DNA of 64,000 nucleotides from Anaeromyces robustus (lineage: Eukaryota > Neocallimastigomycota > Neocallimastigomycetes > Neocallimastigales > Neocallimastigaceae), in the NCBI GenBank assembly GCA_002104895.1, contig MCFG01000219.1, positions 16,001 through 80,000 on the forward strand, in the 5' to 3' direction. The notes below the pieces were generated by a model that saw only the letters and a program-made list of their open reading frames with translations, made no database searches and was not told the origin of the DNA. Positions 21,042 through 32,628 of this stretch are shown here, piece by piece (position 1 is the first letter of the stretch; each line of letters starts with the position of its first letter). The position numbers were made by a program, and so were the translations under genes.

Positions 21042-22817
21042 ATGAAAACTTTTACTTTATTATCTATTTTTATTATATGTTGGGTACAGCATATAATAGC
21101 CTATCCTCAAAATAAACTTCCAGCAGGAACAATTATTGTTGCCCAGGACGGTTCTGGAAATTTTAGAACTGTAATTAATTAAATTTTAAAAATATTGATA
21201 TAATTTTATAATTTATTTTTATTTCATTTTATTTTATTTTATTTTTTTATAAAGTTTTAATAACGAGAAAAAGAAAAAGAAAGATATTTATATACATACA
21301 TACATACATATATATTAGACATATATACACTTTTAAGATATGTGAAAGATGAATATATTTTAAATATCAAAGATATACTTTTTTTTATAAAAAGGAAAAA
21401 ATAATAATTAAAAATAATAAGGACAAAACAAAAAATCACTTTTTTTTTTCTAAATGAATGTAATTTTGTTAAATAAAATGAATTATTGAATGGAATAAAA
21501 TAATTAACAATTCTTAAAAATAATTTCAGAGAATATATATAAATTACAATGTGCTTAAAAAAAAAAGAATAAAATATAATATATAATATATATATATAAA
21601 TATATTTTGCTGTTACAATTATCAAATTTTAAAATTATAATAATTAGATTTTTAAAAATTATTATTTTAATTTTCAAAATATAATAATATTAATTATTCT
21701 ATTTATAAATTTATATATATAAATTTAGTTACAATCCGCTATTGATTCATTATCAAATTCTGCTTCTTCTGAACGTGTTATTTATATTAAAAATGGTACT
21801 TATAGAGAACAAATTCTTTGTCAAAAAAAATATGTTACACTTGTTGGTGAAAATAAAGATAAAGTAATTATTACTTATGATTTAAATCATGCTAAAACTG
21901 GAAGTAGTTCTAAATGTGCTTCATTTAGAGCTTATGGTGATAATTTTAAGGCATTTGATATTACTTTTGAAAATACTGCACCATTCCCAGGTACAGATGC
22001 TCAAGCTCCAGCTATTAATTGTAATGCTAATAATCATTATTTTGAAAATTGTAACTTTTTAAGTTATCAAGATACTTTACTTTCTAATTCTGGTAATCAT
22101 TATTTCAAAAATTGTTATATTCGTGGTTTCACCGATTTTATTTGGGGTTCAGGTCGTGCTGTATTTGAACAATGTACTATTCATGTACAAGGTAAACCAG
22201 GTATGACAAATTCAGGTTATTTAACTGCTAATGGTAATAAAGATGTTAATTTAAAAAAAAGTGGTTTCCTTATTACTAATTCTAAAGTAACTACTGATGG
22301 TCATTCATTTTATCTTGGTCGTACTTGGAGACAATATTGTTATGTTATTTTTGATAGAACTGAATTTCCTGGTGATAAAATTGTTAGAGAAGGTTGGCTT
22401 ACTTTTAATAGTAATCCTGAATATGCTCAAACTTCAAAAGTTGGTGAATATAAATGTTATGGTTCAAATTATAATACTTATGGTCGTGTTGGTTGGTCAA
22501 CTAATTTCAATAATGTTCCATCCATTAAAGATTTCCTTGGAGATATTTCCTATGTTACAGATTCTTTTTATTTCGGTAAAGTAGCTACTACTACAACCAC
22601 AACTACCACTACTACTACAACTACAACCACAACCACAACCACCACTACTACTACTACAACTCAAGCTCCAACACCATTACCAACAAATAATAATAATAAT
22701 CAAAATTGTGCTTCATTATTTTACCAATGTGGTGGTAAAAATTATAAAGGTTCAACATGTTGTAAAGAAGGAACTTGTAAAAAGTATAATGAAGACTTTT
22801 CTATGTGTTCAAATTAA
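21042..22817 (+). CDS. Secreted pectin methylesterase (CE8) with C-terminal CBM1
   Basis: Two exons, 21042-21170 and 21729-22817, join in phase 0 across a 558-bp GT-AG intron to give 405 residues. Residues 1-20 are a signal peptide (MKTFTLLSIFIICWVQHIIA). The CE8 domain spans about 28-345 and has all expected blocks: VAQDGSGNFRT across to LQSAID, NGTYREQ, AQAPAI (Q135), YQDTLL (Q157, D158), DFIWG (D179, nucleophile position) and LGRTW (R241, W243). It removes methyl esters from pectin in plant cell walls outside the cell. A poly-Thr linker at about 351-370 leads to a CBM1 at the C-terminus (CASLFYQCGGKNYKGS, then six Cys in all), which anchors it to cellulose. The start is chosen because it gives the signal peptide. 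The intron is large for this genome. Confidence 0.93.
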
Positions 22818-23827
22818 AAATAATAGTTTATAATAAATATATATATAAATTATAAAAAAAAAAAATTATTATATATATATATATATATAAATCTATAAAT
22901 CAAAATAATATAAGAAATCAAGCACTTTTTTTTTTTTAAAAATAAAACTATCATTTTATTTCATTTATTATATGTTTTTTCCTCTTTCTTTTTATTTTTT
23001 TATTTTTTCATATTTATAAATGAAAATATAAAAAAATAAGAAATAAAAAATTAAATAAATCAAAAAAAAAAGAAGACAATTAGAAATAATAAAATTATAT
23101 ACCTGTAAAATATTATAAAAAAAATACAAAAAAAAAAAAAAAAAAAAACAAGCAAAAATAAAAGAATAAAAAAAAATTGAATTGAATTTATTTTAAAAAT
23201 AATAATTTAAAGAAAAACAAAAAAAAAAAAAAAAAGGAAAAAAGGAAAAAAAAAATTATATAAATATATTTTTTGTGTATGTATATATGATTATTATATT
23301 GGTTTATGTTTTTATGTTTACAATTTTTTAAATTGTTTATTTATTTATTTATTTTTTTCTTATTTTGGGACATTTTTATTAAAAAATTTATTAATATATT
23401 ATAAAATGTTTTAAAAAAAAAAGAACAAAAATAAATTAAAAATGGACATATTATTATTTATATTTTATTATTAAAAATAAATATATAAATATTGTGTTTA
23501 AGAATATATATATATATAAATATACTTTTTTATTAGAGTAAATTTTTTGAAGTAAAAAAAATTCTATAGCAAATTAAATAAAAACAGAAACAAAAAAAAT
23601 AACAATAAAAACAAAAATTATTGTATTTCAATATTTTTTTTTTAATATTTTTTTTATTAATTATTTATAAATTTTTATTTGCTTTACATTTTTAAGTTTT
23701 AAATAAGAATATTATAATAATCTTATTTTTATTATTAATAAAAAAGATAATTTTAAAATAAATATTTATAGAAAAAAAAATATAAATGGTTTTTATAATA
23801 ATGATAAAAAATTATTTTTCATATAAT
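22818..23827. other. Convergent intergenic stretch, AT-rich
   Basis: This holds the 3' flanks of the pectinesterase (+) and of the first CBM18 gene (-). I see no gene or tRNA. Confidence 0.6.
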
Positions 23828-24862
23828 TTAAATACATCCATAGAATGGAACCCAATCCATTTGAAGATTTCCTTTGAAACTTTTACCAATAATTTGTCCT
23901 TGAATATTTCCATTATATCCTTCAATATCTGAATTTGGTGCTAAAAGTGATCCTTGAATTCTAAATCCTTGAATATATATTTTTTCTGCATTTGGTGCAT
24001 TCCAAAGAATACGACTGGCATATTTATTTAAATGGGAAATATCAAAATTAGCAAATGTAATTTGTTTATCTTTAATATTAAATACAATGGTAATATCTTC
24101 TGGATTAACTCCATTTTCATTAATTCTGATATCATAAAATTGACTGAAATTATCAATATTAATAATATATAAATTTTGTTGAGATGATAAATTTAAAGTA
24201 AGTTGTCCATATTGAATTTTTTTATCACCATTTTCTTTCATATTTCCTAATTTTTTAGAAATTTCATCTATGGTTTTCTTTTCTTTTTCAAAATCAATAA
24301 CAGTTTTCTTTTCATTTGGACATTTATGATTTTTAATATTATCAATGATATAATTTGGAATTTCAATTGAATTTTGATAAGCAATTCCACCATTGGCAAT
24401 TTCACCTCCATCTTTATAATGAATAGAAGCACCAGAAATAATAGAATATTTTATATCATTATTCATTTTAGAATGATTACAATCATAATTTGATTGTTTA
24501 TTATGAGAAATTGGATCATAAATGAAAGCACCATTTTGATATCCACCACTAATATTAATATTACCTTTAGCAGCTAATCTTCCTTGAACATCAGAACTAT
24601 AAGCGGTAAAATCACCAAAGAAAAAAGCATTAAATTTTGAAGCAATTCCTAAAGCTTCAATCATACATTCTTGAGTTTCTTCAACTTTACTTGTATTAGT
24701 AGTAACTGGAGTAGTAGTTGTAGTAGTACTGGTTGTAACTGGAGTAATAGTAGTAGTAGTAGTAGTGGTTGTAACTGGAGTAATAGTAGTAGTAGTAGTA
24801 GTGGTAGTAACTGGAGTAGTAGTAGTAGTAGTAGTGGTAGTAGTAGTAGTGGTAGTAACTGG

Positions 24863-24894
<32 letters not shown>

Positions 24895-25621
24895 TAACTG
24901 GAGTAGTAGTAGTAGTAGTAGTGGTTGTAACTGGAGTAGTGTTAGTGGTAGTTGTTGTTGTTGTTGGAGTAGTCATAATAATGGTTTCAAAAGCTGTAAC
25001 AGTTTCTGTAACAGTTTCTGTTTTAATTTCTTCTTTATTATCATCTTCTTTATTATCATTTTCTTTATTATCATCTTCTTTATTATCATCTTCTTTATTA
25101 TCATTTTCTTTATTATCATCTTGTTCATCATCATCTTTAATATCTGATTCATTATCTGATTCATTATTTTCTTCATTATTTTCTTCATTATCAATAATTT
25201 GATTTTCATCTTCTTTTTCACTTTCTTCAATAGTAGTAAGTTCATTGTTATTTTCTTCTTCAACTTCAATTATATTTTCTTCATCTTCATTATTACTTAA
25301 TTCTTTATTATCATTATCATTATCATTTTCACTTTCTTCAACAGCATTAACAATATCATTTATTTCATTTTGGAGAACTTCAATTTCCTTTAATAATTCT
25401 GTATTTTTGGAATTATTATTAATTTTAGTGGTAGATTCATCACATTTACCAAATTCAGATTGACATCCTTTACTACAATAATGATTTGATTTCCCACAGA
25501 ATCCAAATTTACTACAACAATATCCTTTTTGACATTTTCCATATTTAGGACCATATCTATTAGCAGAAACAGAAGCGGTTAATAATAAAATAACTAATAA
25601 TAATAAAATACTTTTCATCAT
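23828..25621 (-). CDS. Secreted CBM18 / Thr-rich linker / choice-of-anchor A protein, copy 1
   Basis: 597 residues. Residues 1-20 are a signal peptide. Residues 21-60 are a hevein-like chitin-binding domain (CBM18: KGYCCSKFGFCGKS). Copy 1 has Tyr23 where copies 2 and 3 have the first Cys, leaving seven cysteines. Residues about 65-210 are acidic Glu/Asp/Asn sequence with DDNKE repeats. A TETVTA segment leads to poly-Thr blocks separated by PV, a mucin-like linker likely O-glycosylated. From about 318 to the end is a domain like choice-of-anchor A (ALGIASKFNAFFFGDF, DVQGRLAAKGNINISGG, GSLLAPNSDIEG, GQIIGKSFKG), known from bacterial and some eukaryotic surface proteins. The likely role is a secreted surface protein that binds chitin through its N-terminus. 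It is one of three paralogues here. Confidence 0.88.
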
Positions 25622-27276
25622 TTTTGATAAAATAAATTTTAATAAATAAAAAATTAAAAATTATATATACAAATTTGGTTTTCTTTAATTATTATATGTT
25701 TTTTTAATTTAAAAAATATATATATAATTAATAATTTATAATGAATAGATATTATTGATATGTATAATATCTATTCAAATATTTTATAGTATTGTATTAT
25801 TTTTACTATTTTATTACTTTTGAGATATTTCTTTAATTATTGAATTTAAAAAAAATTTTTTTTTCTGAAAGATTTATCTTCTTTTATATATTTTTGAAAA
25901 TACTATCTTTCTATATTTTAGTATTATATTCTTTTGCAATATAATAAAATAAAGATAGAAATATTTACCATAAACATATTTATTATTTATATTCAATACA
26001 AATATATTTAATATAAATAATAAATAATAGCAAAAAAGTTATTTAATTTATATCAAATGTTATTAAATATTATATATATATATAAATAAATAGTTATATC
26101 AAAAAATACAATATATATTTATAAATAAATAATTATTTACTGTTCTATAATTATTTAATGTGTATTATACATAAATATTTATTATTTATTATAAATATTT
26201 ATAATTTGCTTTATATATGTATCAATTCATGTTACTTTTTGTTTGTTTATTAATATATAAATATTAATAAATATTTATAAATATTTTTATATGTCATTTA
26301 TATATATAACTATAATAATTATTTTTTTTATCTAAATATTTATATAAAAATCTTTATAATAAATTAAAAACAATTTTGTTCAAATTATTATAATATAAAA
26401 TTTGGTATTATTATATAAATAAATCTTAAACAGATAAACAGTAGCACAAAAAATTAACGAATAAATTATTTATAATAAAAATGTTACTAAATATTATTTT
26501 AAATATTGCCTTTATTTAATTATTATTTATTTAATAATTTATTTATTATTATTTTATTTATTTATTTTATATATATATATTTATTTATTTATTATATAAT
26601 ATAAAAAATGTTATACAATAAAGAATATATATAACAATTTATTTATTTACTTATTTTTTTAATTTGTTATTTTTTGTAATATTATTAATAAAAATATTTA
26701 TTTTTACATTATTTTATATATTTATTATTATAATTTTATTATTTTTACTATTTTATTATTTTTACTATTTTATTATTATTCCTTATAATATGTTATTATT
26801 TATAATAAAAGATAATATGTTATTAAAAATAATAAAAATAAATTATAATAAAAGATAATACGTTATACGAACAGCAAAAATAAATTATATAAAGTGTTAA
26901 TATAAAAATTTTTTTTAATTCTGGGTTATAATATTTAAAGGGTAAAATATTTATTATTTATATATGATTTAAAAAAATTCGACTTTTTCAAAAATTTAAT
27001 AAATTTTTAATGAATATATTTAAATAAAGAATTCAGAAAATATTATTAAAATTATTATTGTTTTTTATTTTTTATTTTAATTAATTTTTTTTATTTTATA
27101 ATTTATTTACATATTATAATAAAATGTTTTTATTTTTACATATGTTATATTTATATGTTATATAAGAATATAATAATATCTTATTTTTATTATAAAAATA
27201 ATTTTAAAATAAATATTTATAGAAAAAAAAAATAAATGATTTTTATAATAATGAAAAATTTTGTTTCATAAAAAAT
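25622..27276. other. Upstream region of copy 1, shared with copies 2 and 3
   Basis: The first roughly 850 bp above the ATG resemble the upstream regions of the other two copies (for example GTTACTTTTTGTTTGTTTATTA near 26230 against its complement near 30115). The far end is the 3' flank of copy 2. There is no gene. Confidence 0.65.
25742..25777. promoter_or_regulatory. 14-bp-arm palindrome upstream of copy 1
   Basis: TGAATAGATATTAT and ATAATATCTATTCA flank an 8-nt centre, 121 bp upstream of the ATG. The same arms occur at 29130-29165 and 30639-30674 at almost the same distance. The spacing and conservation suggest a regulator site, or simply recent duplication. Confidence 0.6.
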
Positions 27277-28223
27277 TTAAATACATCCATAGAATGGAAC
27301 CCAATCCATTTGAAGATTTCCTTTGAAACTTTTACCAATAATTTGTCCTTGAATATTTCCATTATATCCTTCAATATCTGAATTTGGTGCTAAAAGTGAT
27401 CCTTGAATTCTAAATCCTTGAATATATATTTTTTCTGCATTTGGTGCATTCCAAAGAATACGACTGGCATATTTATTTAAATGGGAAATATCAAAATTAG
27501 CAAATGTAATTTGTTTATCTTTAATGTTAAATATAATGGTAATATCTTCTGGATTAACTCCATTTTCATTAATTCTTAAATCATAAAATTGACTGAAATT
27601 ATCAATATTAATTATATATAATTTTTGTTGAGATGATAAATTTAAAGTAAGTTGTCCATATTGAATTTTTTTATCACCATTTTCTTTCATATTTCCTAAT
27701 TTTTTAGAAATTTCATCTATGGTTTTCTTTTCTTTTTCAAAATCAATAACAGTTTTCTTTTCATTTGGACATTTATGATTTTTAATATTATCAATGATAT
27801 AATTTGGAATTTCAATTGAATTTTGATAAGCAATTCCACCATTGGCAATTTCACCTCCATCTTTATAATGAATAGAAGCACCAGAAATAATAGAATATTT
27901 TATATCATTATTCATTTTAGAATGATTACAATCATAATTTGATTGTTTATTATGATAAATTGGATCATAAATGAAAGCACCATTTTGATATCCACCACTA
28001 ATATTAATATTACCTTTAGCAGCTAATCTTCCTTGAACATCAGAACTATAAGCGGTAAAATCACCAAAGAAAAAAGCATTAAATTTTGAAGCAATTCCTA
28101 AAGCTTCAATCATACATTCTTGAGTTTCTTCAACATTACTTGTATTAGTAGTAACTGGAGTAGTAGTTGTAGTAGTACTGGTTGTAACTGGAGTAATAGT
28201 AGTAGTAGTAGTGGTTGTAACTG

Positions 28224-28257
<34 letters not shown>

Positions 28258-28265
28258 TGTAACTG

Positions 28266-28317
<52 letters not shown>

Positions 28318-28325
28318 TGTAACTG

Positions 28326-28368
<43 letters not shown>

Positions 28369-29013
28369 TGTAACTGGAGTAGTAATAGTAGTAGTAGTAG
28401 TAACTGGAATGGTAGTAGTAGTAGTAGTAGTAGTTGTTGTTGGAGTAGTCATAATAATGGTTTCAATAGCTGTAACAGTTTCTGTAACAGTTTCTGTTTT
28501 AATTTCATCTTCTTTATTATCATCTTCTTTATTATCTGATTCATTATCTGATTCATTATTTTCTTCATTGTTTTCTTCATTATCAATAACTTGATTTTCA
28601 TCTTCTTTTTCACTTTCTTCTACATTAGTAAGTTCATTGTTATTTTCTTCTTCAACTTCAACTATATTTTCTTCATCTTCATTATTACTTAATTCTTCAT
28701 TATCATTATCATTATCATTTTCACTTTCTTCAACAGCATTAACAATATCATTTATTTCATTTTGGAGAACTTCAATTTCTTTTAATATTTCTATATTTTT
28801 GGTATTATTATTAATTTTAGTGGTAGATTCATCACATTTACCAAATTCAGATTGACATCCTTTACCACAATAATGACTTGATTTCCCACAGAATCCAAAT
28901 TTACTACAACAATATCCTTTTTGACATTTTCCATATTTAGGACCACATCTATTAGCAGAAACAGAAGCGGTTAATAATAAAATAACTAATAATAATAAAA
29001 TGTTTTTCATCAT
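27277..29013 (-). CDS. Secreted CBM18 / Thr-rich linker / choice-of-anchor A protein, copy 2
   Basis: 578 residues, same layout as copy 1: signal peptide 1-20, CBM18 at 21-60 with all eight cysteines (NRCGPKYGKC at its start), acidic stretch, shorter DNKED repeat, TETVTA, poly-Thr/PV linker, and choice-of-anchor A domain to the C-terminal FYGCI. The C-terminal domain differs from copy 1 at only a few positions (for example YHNKQ against SHNKQ), while the linker and acidic repeats differ in length. It is transcribed away from copy 3, whose ATG is 1.8 kb to the right. Confidence 0.88.
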
Positions 29014-29129
29014 TTTTGATAAAATAAATTTTAATAAATAAAAAATTAAAAATTATATATACAAATTTGACTTTCTTTAATTATTATATGTTTTTTTAAT
29101 TTTAAAAAAAAATAATTAATAATTTATAA

Positions 29130-29165
29130 TGAATAGATATTATTAATATGTATAATATCTATTCA
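29130..29165. promoter_or_regulatory. 14-bp-arm palindrome upstream of copy 2
   Basis: The arms are the same as at 25742-25777 with a slightly different centre (TAATATGT), 117 bp upstream of the ATG. Confidence 0.6.
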
Positions 29166-30340
29166 AATATTTTATTATACTGTATTGTATTTACTTTTTT
29201 TTATTACTTTTGAAATATTTCTTTAATTATTGGAATTTAAAAAAAATTTTTTTGAAAAATTTATCTTCTTTTATATATTTTTGAAAATAATATCTTTTAA
29301 TATTTTAGTATTATATATATTACTATTATATATTCTTTTGCAATATAATAAAATAGAAACACAAATATTTACCATAAACGTATTTATTATTTATATTTAA
29401 AAACAGAAATATTTAATATAAATAATAAATAAAAAAATATTTTAATTTAAAATTTTGACAGTATTATTATTTATATCAAATATAGTTTTCATGTATTAAT
29501 ATTTATAAAAAGTTTAATATATATTTCTATAATAAATAATTATTTTTTGTTCTGTTATTATATATTATATATATTATACCTAGATATTTTAACATTATTT
29601 ATTTATATTTCTATTTTTTATTTATCAGATATTTTAACATTATTTTTTTTTTATTTGTATTTTTTATTTATTATATATAATTATTTATATATTATTAATC
29701 TTCTTAGTATTTTTTTCATTTTTTATTATTTGTATTATAAATTATATAATATTAATTATTTAAATAAATGAATAATAAATGAATTGTGGTATAAAATGTT
29801 ATATAATAATGAGGAAAATATATATTAATATATATTATACAATAGTTAAATAAATAAATAAAATATTAAAAATATTTTGTAATTTTATTATAAATAATTT
29901 ATTTGTAAATATTTTGTGCTACTATTTATATTTATATAATTATAAATTCTATATTATAATAATTTGTGACAGATTGTTTATTTTTATCGAAATATTTATA
30001 TATAATTTTTATAAAATTTTATATAAATATTTAGATAAAAAAAAATAATTATTATAGTTATATATATAAATGATATATAAAAATATTTATAAATATTTAT
30101 AAATATTTATATATAATAAACAAACAAAAAGTAACATGAATTTATATTTATATATATATAATAAATTTTAAATATTTATGTATAATACACATTATATAAT
30201 TATAGAACAGTAAATAATTATTTATTTATAAATATATAGTATTTTTTGATATAACTATTTATTCATATATTCAATAATATTTGATATAAATCAAAAAACT
30301 GTTTTGTTATTATTTATATTAAATATTTTTTATTAAATAT

Positions 30341-30466
30341 AAATAATAAATATGTTTTTGGTAAATATTTTTTATTAAATATAAATAATAAATATGTTTT
30401 TGGTAAATATTTTTTATTAAATATAAATAATAAATATGTTTATGGTAAATATTTCTATCTTTATTT
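30341..30466. repeat. 42-bp tandem repeat, three units, upstream of copy 3
   Basis: Units start at 30341, 30383 and 30425, each with AAATAATAAATATGTTT and GGTAAATATTT. The last is partial and diverges. Copies 1 and 2 have one unit at the matching place. Confidence 0.8.
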
Positions 30467-30638
30467 TATTATATTTCAAAAGAATATAATACTAAAATAT
30501 AGAAAGATAGTATTTTCAAAAATATATAAAAGAAGATAAATCTTTCAGAAAAAAAAAATTTTTTTTAAATTCTATTAATTAAAGAAATATTTCAAAAGTA
30601 ATAAAAAAAGTAAAAACAATACAATATTATTAAATATT

Positions 30639-30674
30639 TGAATAGATATTATACATATCAATAATATCTATTCA
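30639..30674. promoter_or_regulatory. 14-bp-arm palindrome upstream of copy 3
   Basis: TGAATAGATATTAT and ATAATATCTATTCA flank ACATATCA, 125 bp upstream of the ATG at 30799. Confidence 0.6.
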
Positions 30675-30798
30675 TTATAAATTATTAATTATATATATTT
30701 TTTTAAATTAAAAAAACATAATATAATATTATTAAAGAAAACCAAATTTGTATATACAATTTTTTATTTTTTATTTATTAAAATAAATTTTATCAAAA

Positions 30799-32628
30799 AT
30801 GATGAAAAATATTTTATTATTATTAGTTATTTTATTATTATTAACCGCTTCTGTTTCTGCTAATAGATGTGGTCCTAAATATGGAAAATGTCAAAAAGGA
30901 TATTGTTGCAGTAATTTTGGATTCTGTGGGAAATCAAGTCATTATTGTGGTAAAGGATGTCAATCTGAATTTGGTAAATGTGATGAATCTACCACTAAAA
31001 TTAATAATAATTCCAAAAATACAGAATTATTAAAGGAAATTGAAGTTCTCCAAAATGAAATAAATGATATTGTTAATGCTGTTGAAGAAAGTGAAAATGA
31101 TAATGATAATGAAGAATTAAGCAATAATGAAGATGAAGAAAATATAGTTGAAGTTGAAGAAGAAAATAACAATGAACTTACTACTATTGAAGAAAGTGAA
31201 AAAGAAGATGAAAATCAAATTATTGATAATGAAGAAAATAATGAAGAAAATAATGAAGAAAATAATGAAGAAAATAATGAATCAGATAATGAATCAGATA
31301 TTAAAGATGATGATGAACAAGATGATAATAAAGAAGATGATAATAAAGAAGATGAAATTAAAACAGAAACTGTTACAAAAACTGTTACAGCTGTTGAAAC
31401 TATTATCATGACTACTTCAACAACAACAACTACTACTACTACTAACACTACTCCAATTACAACCACTACCACTACCACTACTACTACTACTACTACTCCA
31501 GTTACAACCACTACTACACCAGCTACTACTACTACTACCACTACTACTACTACTACCACGACTACTACTACTACCACTACTACTACTACTACTCCAGTTA
31601 CAACCACTACCACTACTACTACTACTACTACTACACCAGTTACAACCACTACCACTACTACTACTACTACTACTACTCCAGTTACAACCACTACTACTAC
31701 TACTACTATTACTCCAGTTACTACTACTACTACTACTACTGCTACTCCAATTACTACTAATACAAGTAATGTTGAAGAAACTCAAGAATGTATGATTGAA
31801 GCTTTAGGAATTGCTTCAAAATTTAATGCTTTTTTCTTTGGTGATTTTACCGCTTATAGTTCTGATGTTCAAGGAAGATTAGCTGCTAAAGGTAATATTA
31901 ATATTAGTGGTGGATATCAAAATGGTGCTTTCATTTATGATCCAATTTCTCATAATAAACAATCAAATTATGATTGTAATCATTCTAAAATGAATAATGA
32001 TATAAAATATTCTATTATTTCTGGTGCTTCTATTCATTATAAAGATGGAGGTGAAATTGCCAATGGTGGAATTGCTTATCAATATTCAATTGAAATTCCA
32101 AATTATATCATTGATAATATTAAAAATCATAAATGTCCAAATGAAAAGAAAACTGTTATTGATTTTGAAAAAGAAAAGAAAACCATAGATGAAATTTCTA
32201 AAAAATTAGGAAATATGAAAGAAAATGGTGATAAAAAAATTCAATATGGACAACTTACTTTAAATTTATCATCTCAACAAAAATTATATATAATTAATAT
32301 TGATAATTTCAGTCAATTTTATGATTTAAGAATTAATGAAAATGGAGTTAATCCAGAAGATATTACCATTATATTTAACATTAAAGATAAACAAATTACA
32401 TTTGCTAATTTTGATATTTCCCATTTAAATAAATATGCCAGTCGTATTCTTTGGAATGCACCAAATGCAGAAAAAATATATATTCAAGGATTTAGAATTC
32501 AAGGATCACTTTTAGCACCAAATTCAGATATTGAAGGATATAATGGAAATATTCAAGGACAAATTATTGGTAAAAGTTTCAAAGGAAATCTTCAAATGGA
32601 TTGGGTTCCATTCTATGGATGTATTTAA
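30799..32628 (+). CDS. Secreted CBM18 / Thr-rich linker / choice-of-anchor A protein, copy 3
   Basis: 609 residues, the longest copy. The signal peptide has one extra Leu; CBM18 has all eight cysteines (CCSNFGFCGKSSHYCGKGC). The acidic region has an EENNEENN expansion. The Thr linker is longer and includes a PATTTT block. The choice-of-anchor A domain is nearly identical to copy 2. It is inverted relative to copies 1 and 2. Length differences among the three fall mainly in the Thr and Glu/Asn repeats, as expected from slippage in trinucleotide tracts. A role in the cell wall or in attachment is inference. Confidence 0.88.
   Translation: MMKNILLLLVILLLLTASVSANRCGPKYGKCQKGYCCSNFGFCGKSSHYCGKGCQSEFGKCDESTTKINNNSKNTELLKEIEVLQNEINDIVNAVEESENDNDNEELSNNEDEENIVEVEEENNNELTTIEESEKEDENQIIDNEENNEENNEENNEENNESDNESDIKDDDEQDDNKEDDNKEDEIKTETVTKTVTAVETIIMTTSTTTTTTTTNTTPITTTTTTTTTTTTTPVTTTTTPATTTTTTTTTTTTTTTTTTTTTTTPVTTTTTTTTTTTTPVTTTTTTTTTTTTPVTTTTTTTTITPVTTTTTTTATPITTNTSNVEETQECMIEALGIASKFNAFFFGDFTAYSSDVQGRLAAKGNINISGGYQNGAFIYDPISHNKQSNYDCNHSKMNNDIKYSIISGASIHYKDGGEIANGGIAYQYSIEIPNYIIDNIKNHKCPNEKKTVIDFEKEKKTIDEISKKLGNMKENGDKKIQYGQLTLNLSSQQKLYIINIDNFSQFYDLRINENGVNPEDITIIFNIKDKQITFANFDISHLNKYASRILWNAPNAEKIYIQGFRIQGSLLAPNSDIEGYNGNIQGQIIGKSFKGNLQMDWVPFYGCI

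Larger units (their letters stand above)
29014..30798. other. Shared divergent upstream region of copies 2 and 3
   Basis: This is the centre of a large inverted repeat. Each half repeats the copy-specific upstream sequence, including the palindrome, a TATATATACAAATTTG-like segment near the ATG and ACCATAAAC(A/G)TATTTATT. There is no gene. Confidence 0.65.

Noticed and set aside
22203-22817. Separate 204-residue protein starting inside the pectinesterase
   Set aside because: The frame is open from 21729 and the upstream part carries pectinesterase motifs joined to a signal-peptide exon.
24671-25202. Long Ser/Val-rich ORFs opposite the CBM18 genes, also near 28.2 kb and 31.5 kb
   Set aside because: They are complements of the poly-Thr codon repeats (ACT/ACC) and have no complexity of their own.
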